Positions 57,633 through 64,000 of a stretch of 64,000 nt of DNA are shown here, one piece after another. The position numbers and the translations under genes were made by a program. This stretch comes from Trifolium pratense. Taxonomy: Eukaryota > Streptophyta > Magnoliopsida > Fabales > Fabaceae. The stretch's first letter is position 1. Every line of letters begins with the position of its first letter. The notes below the pieces were generated by a model. That model did no database searches. It was not told the origin of the DNA and saw only the letters and a list, made by a program, of their open reading frames with translations. The stretch spans positions 1,488,001 to 1,552,000 of the forward strand of contig NC_060061.1 of assembly GCF_020283565.1 (NCBI RefSeq). Direction: 5' to 3'.

Positions 57633-58620
57633 GGTATGTTTCATTTTTGCTAAAATTGCATATCTAATGTATCTATTTTTATTTTTTTAAGCATTTATCT
57701 AATGTTGGTAAATTAATAGGATCTTATGATAGATATATTATGAATCACGTCTCAATTAAAAAAAAATTGAATTATCTCAATACAAATTGATGTTCAAATC
57801 TATTTTAGTGAGTATATCATAGCATGAATATTTTAAATGAATGAGATATGTCTTTATTTGTAGTTGATCCTTTTGTAACTAGCCAACTTTTTTCCCCTTA
57901 ATTTATTTATGACTTGAATCTTTGAATTATTTATAAGATCATAAATAGGTTTCACTATTTGAATATCGATCAATTTGGTCTTTGGTAACCATGCTTGTGA
58001 TATGGGTATGAAATCTAGAGTAGTTTCTCTAAGGTTAAACTTTAATTCTGCAAAGTAATAAATAAGCTTTTAATTAAGGGTATGAAATCTAAACTTTAAT
58101 TCTGCATCATATTGTTTATCGAACAAAATATAGATATTCTTAGGATATATTAGAGGGTACAACTAAAAATTGGAGTCTATATATAGGTTTTTTTTTAGGT
58201 AAATAATATTAAAAAAATTATCTATTACCAATATAAAAATGTGCAACTATTCCTTATTTTAACTAGATTATTTATTACCAATTTTAGTTATTTATGCTTT
58301 TCTATTTGGGTATTTTGCAGTAAATGATCAAGGTTCACCAGCAAGAAGAAAAAAAGTAAGATATGAGCTATATATCATGAGTAAATTTATTTTGTCAAAA
58401 ATTTTACAGACATGTAGTCTTTTGTGAATGAATTGTACTGTGGTTGATTCTATTAAAGTGTCAATGGGCACACCCTGTAAGTGCGACCTTACAATATGTA
58501 GTTTTATGTTTCTCTGTTTGCTAGGCTGTAATAAGATTATTGTTATGTTTGTTGTATGAATTTACATTTTTTAAAGAATATGAATTTAAAATTCTAGATA
58601 CTAAAATAAAGGCAACTCAA
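57633..58620. other. 3' region of PPR copy 1
   Basis: Presumed 3' UTR, perhaps with an intron that ends at 58320 (tgcag, then taaatgatcaaggttcacca). AT-rich, no other gene. Around 58571-58615 the sequence matches 60991-61030, so the flank was duplicated along with the gene. Confidence 0.45.
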
Positions 58621-58711
58621 ATTGTTGTTGACGGATATATTTTTGTGTTGTTGGGGTGGTAGAAACCCAAATTGTTGTTGATATGTTGATGAGGATATAT
58701 GGTTGAAATGT

Positions 58712-59101
58712 TTATGATGATGTGTAGTGTTGTTGGGTGGTTTGAGGGTATGTGTGTGGATTTGTTGTATCAATGTGATATTGTGGTCGGGATGAATGGA
58801 GATGGGTATAGAAATCTTTTGTATGTTGTTGGGTTGGTGGAGGTGATGATGGATATGTAGTTGACATTAACTCAACCACGCGTGGGTCTTGAAGTTGTTG
58901 AGTTGACGAAAGAAAATGGGTGAAAGTGGCTATAAACCAAGACATATAATTGTACTCTAGTTTAACTTCAACTTCAAAGCGCATTGCGCCATTTAAGACG
59001 CGCTCGTGTTGATGATTACAGTCTGCAATCTCATTTGCCCATTTTATCCTCCACGAAGTGTCCACTTGTTTTCGCAAGGATAATTTGTGGTATTCTCGCA
59101 T
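58712..59101 (-). pseudogene. Plant-mobile-domain / phosphatase-7-long-form-like C-terminal remnant
   Basis: A minus-strand open frame of 129 residues. The part HKLSLRKQVDTSWRIKWANE ... EYNYMSWFIATFTHFLS resembles the C-terminal region after the PMD in MAIN-like transposon proteins, where a W..(E)..R.....YM.W(F/Y)...T(R/H)(R/F) pattern is usual. The tail is Pro/Gln/Thr-rich. No PMD core is present, so this is a fragment. It could instead be chance coding in a repeat; confidence is moderate. Confidence 0.45.
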
Positions 59102-59183
59102 GTTAATTAGTTGTCGTTAAATTTTTTGCGGTAATCTAAATTGAAGTTTGACTCTATCTGTTTGGTTCATTTCCACACTTTCA

Positions 59184-59265
59184 AGAAGAAGAAGAAGAAG
59201 AAGAAGAAGAAGAAGAAGAAGAAGAAGAAGAAGAAGAAGAAGAAGAAGAAGAAGAAGAAGAAGAA
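59184..59265. repeat. (AAG)n microsatellite, about 27 units
   Basis: An uninterrupted trinucleotide run, likely variable in length between individuals. A shorter (TTC)n run lies at 61997-62027. Confidence 0.95.
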
Positions 59266-59559
59266 CCACTTCTTCAATTATAAACACGCCACCACGCACC
59301 CCATCAAGATTGTAGACCTCCACCATGTGACACTTAGATAGATCTATGTCAATGGAAAATAATTTTTTCTATATGTTTTTTATTAATATATAAATATAAT
59401 GCTTTTAAAATATTTGATGTAAAAAAATTAAAGACTTGGAAACATTTTGTCACCATGGGCACTGCCACGTCAATAATAAGCTTGAAACATCAGCAAAAGT
59501 TTGACCAAATTGAGTTCAGGGACTAAAATTCAGAAAAATCTAAAAAAGTGATCAAAACT
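59266..59559. other. Noncoding spacer
   Basis: No gene seen. 59450-59560 leads into the minisatellite. Confidence 0.5.
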
Positions 59560-59715
59560 TCAGGTTTTTCAAAATAGGGGGATCAAAAAGTTGACTTTTA
59601 AAATAGGGGGATCAAAAGTTCAGATTTTTCAAAATAGAGGGATAAAAAAGTTGGCTTTTAAAATAGGGGATCAAAAGTTCAGGTTTTTCAAAATAAGGGG
59701 ATCAAAAGTGCATTA
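59560..59715. repeat. Minisatellite, about 62-bp unit
   Basis: Alternating ttcaggtttttcaaaatagg, ggatcaaaaagttgactttt and aaaatagggggatcaaaag blocks occur about two and a half times with small changes. Confidence 0.75.
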
Positions 59716-59749
59716 AAACCTATAATTAATTATTAAATATTTAAGTTAT

Positions 59750-60365
59750 TTGAGATTATTTTCTTTTCAGTTTTTATCATTTTATAAATGTATTAATTTT
59801 AGTTTGTCAAAAAAAATTATTCAATTTAAAATATTTTTTAATAATTTTTTATATTTGAGGTTAGTATTAGAGAGGATTAGGGTTAAAAAAACGAAAAAAA
59901 AAAAAAGAATTCAATAGAATTTAGCCATTTTCTCTATTTCTTTTCTTTATTTAAAAAAATATTGGTGAGAGAAAATAATTTTGGACATTTAACTTTTTTT
60001 TAATAAAAAAATATTAAATACAATCTAAATTCATGTGAAAAATGCGTAACGGGGATACCCGATTCCCGTTGGGGATGAGTTTGAGGTTATATTTTTTTAT
60101 CCCCGCTCGAATTTGGGTAAACCCGAACTTTATGGGTTTGGGTTTGGGGAGGGCAAAATCCGTCCCTGCCCCATTGTCATGCATAGCTACAGGAAAATAA
60201 AAAAAAACAGTTCGCTTCAAAATTTCGCCATATGGTGTGGCGACACTATATAACGAAAAATAAGACCAGTTAAAGTGTGATATTTAGGAAAATAATTTTT
60301 AAAAAATGACAGATTGAGAATATCAATTGTTTTCAAAATGTGGCACTTGCGTTAAAAACTCATTC
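59750..60365. repeat. Duplicated flank, copy A (homologous to 61210-61985)
   Basis: It shares gaattcaatagaatt, tttcgcc.atggtgtggc, cactatata and attgagaatat with copy B, in the same order. Copy A holds an extra GC-richer insert at about 60047-60185 (ccccgctcgaatttggg, tccctgccccattg) that looks like a hAT-type fragment. Confidence 0.7.
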
Positions 60366-60625
60366 GAATATAGATATTGTTAGAATTTGGAAATTGTTGT
60401 CAACCAAACACTAGTCCATGGTGAGCCTTATAATTTAAGTATTGAGCCTCATAATGTATTAAATTATGTTTGGATACTATATACATAATAAATATTTTTT
60501 CTTTTACTAAATATATATAATAAATATTTAAAAGTTATTATTGTATATATATAGTATACTAATTGTACGAGACTCTAACAAAATTAGAAGTCGAGTTTAT
60601 GGAGATTCCTCGTGATACGTGTGCT

Positions 60626-60737
60626 CTCTAGTTTGATAGTATTTTTTTTTTTGATAAGCAAAAAAATGAATTATAAGGAGTACAAGGGGTACTCAACCCT
60701 TACAATTCAGAATAGATCACTCTAGTTTGATAGTATT
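60626..60737 (-). mobile_element. 5'-truncated LINE 3' end (76 bp) with 18-bp TSD
   Basis: ctctagtttgatagtatt is exact at 60626-60643 and 60720-60737. The 76-bp insert, read on minus, is about 65 bp of element (gggttgagtaccccttgtac, then ttgcttatc) followed by a poly(A) tail. This is a target-primed reverse transcription insertion. Confidence 0.9.
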
Positions 60738-61209
60738 GATTGTTGTTGTTGGTCACCCTTGCATCCTGAGTGTTTTTTTTAAAAAAAGATAGCTTTGAAT
60801 CGGAAGTGGTCTTTGTTCTTCAAAATCACCTTCATTTGGGAATACTCAACACTTTAGTTATTTCATTCATATAATTATTATCTAAAATCAAGCCAAGTAG
60901 CTGTTGGTAACAATGATCCAGTATCTATTAATCACAAAAGTTAGAGGTAACTCTCTTATAAGCTTGTTTTTCATTTATAAGCTTAGTTTAAAGAATATGA
61001 ATTCAAAATTCTAGATACTAAAATACAGGTAACTCTCTTATAAGCTTGTTTTTCTTTAAACCGATAGACTCATTGCGTTCAACAAAATTGTGAATTTGAG
61101 GTTGATTTGAGCGATTATTCAACCTCTATAAATCTTAAAACAGTTGTTTGATGTTCTTTTAAAAAACCAAAATGTAATAACTTTTTTTTAATGATTTTAT
61201 ATTAAAGTA
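60738..61209. other. Noncoding spacer
   Basis: It contains gaattcaaaattctagatac at 60999, a copy of the PPR 3' flank at 58580, and a local repeat of gtaactctcttataagcttg at 60948 and 61028. No gene. Confidence 0.5.
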
Positions 61210-61985
61210 TAAATAAGATATTTGAGATTATTATTTTTCTTTTCTATATTTATCATTTTTTATAAATGTATTAATTTAAAAATATTTTTTTTATATTTGA
61301 GGTTTAGAGTTAGAAGAAGATTACGGTTAGGGTTCAAAACAAAAAGCAAAAAAAAAAAACGAATAAAAGGAATTCAATAGAATTCCGCTACTGCATGTAT
61401 GTGGCTAAAGGAAAACAATAATAAAATAAGGTTTGCTTCACAATTTCGCCTAATGGTGTGGCAGCACTATATAGGCTCTGTTTGGTAACACAAATAAGCT
61501 AGCTTATAGCTTATTATATGAGCTTATAAGCTTGTTTCAAAAAATTAGAGGTGTTTGGTAACAAGCTTTTTGTACTAGCTTATAGCTTTTTTTCAGATGC
61601 TATTTCAAGTAGCATTTGAGCTTATAGCTTATAGCTTTTTACACTTTATTCCATTTTTACCCTTTAATTTAATAACTACCCACTCTAAAAAATAAACTAC
61701 CCACTATCCATTATGTAATTTTATATTTAATAACCACTTTAAAAGCTAATTTTACCAAACACTTTAATTTCAATAAGCTAGTTTTTCAGCTATCAGCTAT
61801 AAGCTAGCTTTTCAGCTATCAGCTAGCTTATCAGCTATCAGCTAGCTTATAGCTTATTTTTACCAAACAGACCCATAAGAAAAACCAAGACGAGTCAATG
61901 TGTAGTATTTGGGGATATAATTTTTAAAAGGTGGCAAATTGAGAATATTGGTTTCAATGTGACACTTGTGTCAAGAAAAGTCATA
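61210..61985. repeat. Duplicated flank, copy B, interrupted by a TIR element
   Basis: The partner of 59750-60365. The element at 61474-61874 sits after cactatata, a point where copy A is uninterrupted. Confidence 0.7.
61474..61874. mobile_element. TIR element rich in agcttataagct motifs, second copy
   Basis: The ends are ggctctgtttggtaac and taccaaacagaccc. The interior is built of gcttatagctt/cagctatcagcta repeats. Same family as 40324-40793. The flanking 8 bp do not match clearly. Confidence 0.8.
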
Positions 61986-62046
61986 TCCAAACAACATTCT
62001 TCTTCTTCTTCTTCTTCTTCTTCTTCTAGTCATTGTCAACATCAAC

Positions 62047-62251
62047 GTACCTTTTATTTTTTAGTTTTATACTCGATGATAATTAAGTCTATGATAGTTT
62101 TATATATTTGATAGAGGTATATGATAAATGTTTAGTGTACCTCTCATTTGACTTTACCGTTTCATTTTTTGTTTAAGAGAAAAATAATTTATATATAAAA
62201 ATACTATTAATTAAATTTGAATATAATATTTTTTTAGGTTTAAAAATATTA

Positions 62252-62307
<56 letters not shown>

Positions 62308-63060
62308 AAATAAAATAAAAAACATAAATATTTTTCTGACCAAAAATATAAAAGTAAATACACTTATTAATTTTTTTTTACCTAAAAAATATTCTTATCT
62401 CATGAACCATAAAAAAACACTTTTAAAAAATAAAATAAAATTGTTGTTAACTTTTTAGGGGTTTCTTTCCACCTCTATTAAACTTTTAGTGCTGCTGCGC
62501 AGTTGCAAGAAAACCAAAAGTTTGATAGAAAACCATAAGAATAAGAAATATACCTTTTATTTTTTAGTTTTATACTCAATGGTAATTAAGTATATGATAA
62601 TTTTATATTTTTGATAGAAGTATATGATAAATTTTAGTGTACCTCTCATTTGAGTTTCTTTTTTTTTTTGAGAAAAATAATATTATTAAATGTATATATA
62701 AAAATACTATTAAATTTGAATATAATATTTTTTGGGTTTAATGATATAAATTTATATATAATAAAATAAAAGGAAAACCATAAATATTTTTCTGACCAAA
62801 AGTATTATATATGATAAAATAAAAGGAAAAACATAAATATTTTTTTGACCAAAAATATAAAAGGAAATACACTTATTACATATTTTTCCTAAAAGAAAAT
62901 TCCTATCTCATGAACCATAAAAAAACACTTTTTTTAAAATAAAAACAAAAATTGCTGTTAACTTTTTAGGGTTTTCTTTCCACCTCTCTTAAACTTTCAG
63001 TGCTGCTGCGCAGCTGCAAGAGAACCAAAAGTTTGAGAGAAAACCATAAGAATAAGAAAT
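62047..63060 (+). promoter_or_regulatory. PPR gene copy 2: two tandem promoter/leader repeats
   Basis: Units are about 62047-62549 and 62550-63060. They are the same unit as upstream of copy 1 but with two copies instead of three. Again the inner unit ends aagaaat and is followed by taccttttat, while the last unit ends at the ATG at 63061. The first unit has gained a (TA)n run (62250-62304). Confidence 0.8.
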
Positions 63061-64000
63061 ATGAATGTTATCAGAAAGCGAAGTTACCATTCAATTTCAT
63101 CACCATCACCATTAGTCTCACTCTTTCAAACCAACACAACCCTCTCTCCATTACCAATGCCACCATTAGGCAAAACAAAATCAGAATCCCTCTTCGAAAT
63201 CATTTCCAAAAATCCATACCTAACTTTCGAAAAATCTCTCGAAGATGCTTGCGTCAATCTCACACCACAAGACGTTGAAGAAGTCCTCAAACTCTGCTAC
63301 GAGTTTCCGACTCATGCAGTAAAGTTCTTCCGTTGGGCCGATCCTCGTATCAACCATAACCATTCTCCTTATGCTTGGTATTTGGTAATCGATATTTTAG
63401 GTAAAAATCGTTTATTTGAACCAATGTGGGACTGGGTGAAATTAATGAGGCGAGAAGGTTTGCTTTCAAGGTCAAATTTTTCTTCGATTTTCGCTAGTTA
63501 TATTAATGCAGGTAGAATTGATAGTGCTATTAAGACATTTGAGGTGATGGATTGTTATGGTTGTGTTAGGGACGTTTTTTCGTTGAACTCACTATTGAAT
63601 GCTATTTGTAGTAGTGGTAGAGTTGTTGAAGCTTGTGATTATTTAAAAATTGCAAAGAAACATGTTAAACCTGATTCTGATACCTATGCTATTTTGATGG
63701 AAGGTTTCGAAAGTGATGGGAATGTTGTTGGTGCTAGGGATAATTTTGTTGAAATGATTTTTGAAATTGGTTGGGAGCCTGCTAATGTTCTTGCTTATGA
63801 TTCGTTTTTGTGTACTTTGATTAAAGGTTCCGGTGGGATTTGTGAAGCTGTTAAGTTTTTTGATTCGCTGAGTGATATGAGATGTTACCCGGGAATTAGA
63901 TTTTTTGGGGTTGCGCTTGATGAGTGTGCTAAGTTTCATAATTTAAGGAGGGCTAAGTTTTTTTGGGAGTTTATGTTGGGGAAAACCGAATTGCAGCCAA
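63061..64000 (+). CDS. P-class PPR protein, tandem copy 2, cut by the window edge
   Basis: The frame is open from the ATG at 63061 to the last base, 313 codons, with no stop or frameshift. It is colinear with copy 1 and differs by about 14 substitutions in 940 bp. Several change residues, for example R to P in MPRLGK/MPPLGK, V to A in EDVC/EDAC, H to R in DPHIN/DPRIN, T to N in SRSTF/SRSNF and R to K in AIRTF/AIKTF. The presequence and the first seven or so repeats are present. The end of the gene lies outside the window, so whether it is functional cannot be judged fully. Confidence 0.88.
   Translation, partial: MNVIRKRSYHSISSPSPLVSLFQTNTTLSPLPMPPLGKTKSESLFEIISKNPYLTFEKSLEDACVNLTPQDVEEVLKLCYEFPTHAVKFFRWADPRINHNHSPYAWYLVIDILGKNRLFEPMWDWVKLMRREGLLSRSNFSSIFASYINAGRIDSAIKTFEVMDCYGCVRDVFSLNSLLNAICSSGRVVEACDYLKIAKKHVKPDSDTYAILMEGFESDGNVVGARDNFVEMIFEIGWEPANVLAYDSFLCTLIKGSGGICEAVKFFDSLSDMRCYPGIRFFGVALDECAKFHNLRRAKFFWEFMLGKTELQP

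Noticed and set aside
59117..59341. Poly-Lys / poly-Leu open frames on both strands
   Set aside because: They are translations of the (AAG)n microsatellite.

Overview
The window is nuclear DNA from a flowering plant: AT-rich, with introns, long intergenic spaces and many transposable elements. Plant-specific families (DEG7, a P-class PPR protein, ARM-repeat protein, plant mobile domain, CACTA, MULE) are recognisable. The flavour of the repeats and proteins suggests a legume, possibly from the Medicago/Trifolium/Vicia group. That last point is inference from memory, not a search.

Host genes are few. (1) 1-392, minus strand: the first exons of DEG7, running off the left edge. (2) 12326-15850, minus: a two-exon ARM-repeat protein. 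(3) 56226-57632, plus: a single-exon PPR gene. (4) 63061-64000, plus: a tandem duplicate of that PPR gene, cut by the right edge. Upstream of the two PPR copies are tandem repeats of their own leader, three in one and two in the other.

Almost everything else is transposon, and many borders can be set to the base from target-site duplications (TSDs). 717-894 and 935-1617 are two related Mutator-type MITEs. 1684-2517 is a broken Helitron helicase. 4457-4763 is another Mutator-type MITE. 5087-11211 is a complete 6.1-kb MULE with a 9-bp TSD. It carries a plant-mobile-domain gene facing a spliced FAR1/MULE-transposase/SWIM/OTU-protease fusion gene, and hairpin arrays of ACCGGTACACTT lie inside each end. 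16661-19780 is LINE, LTR, SINE and hAT debris. 19784-21571 is a Stowaway-like element with a degraded non-LTR retrotransposon ORF inside it. 22415-34147 is a CACTA transposon with both usual genes; the first lacks its TNP2 core, and the second is split by a very young gag-only LTR retrotransposon (27689-32783). 34964-37221 is a hAT element that contains a Mutator MITE and a Helitron 3' end.

37.2-55 kb holds foldback elements, LINE fragments, a solo LTR (51022-52998), a hAT element (53023-53894) and long noncoding stretches. From about 58.6 to 62 kb the sequence is duplicated flank of the PPR locus with small insertions.

No bacterial-style system, CRISPR array, rRNA or functional tRNA gene was seen. 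The most distinctive unit is the MULE at 5087-11211. Next come the tandem leader repeats of the PPR pair and a group of tiny poly(A)-only retroposition scars with perfect TSDs.
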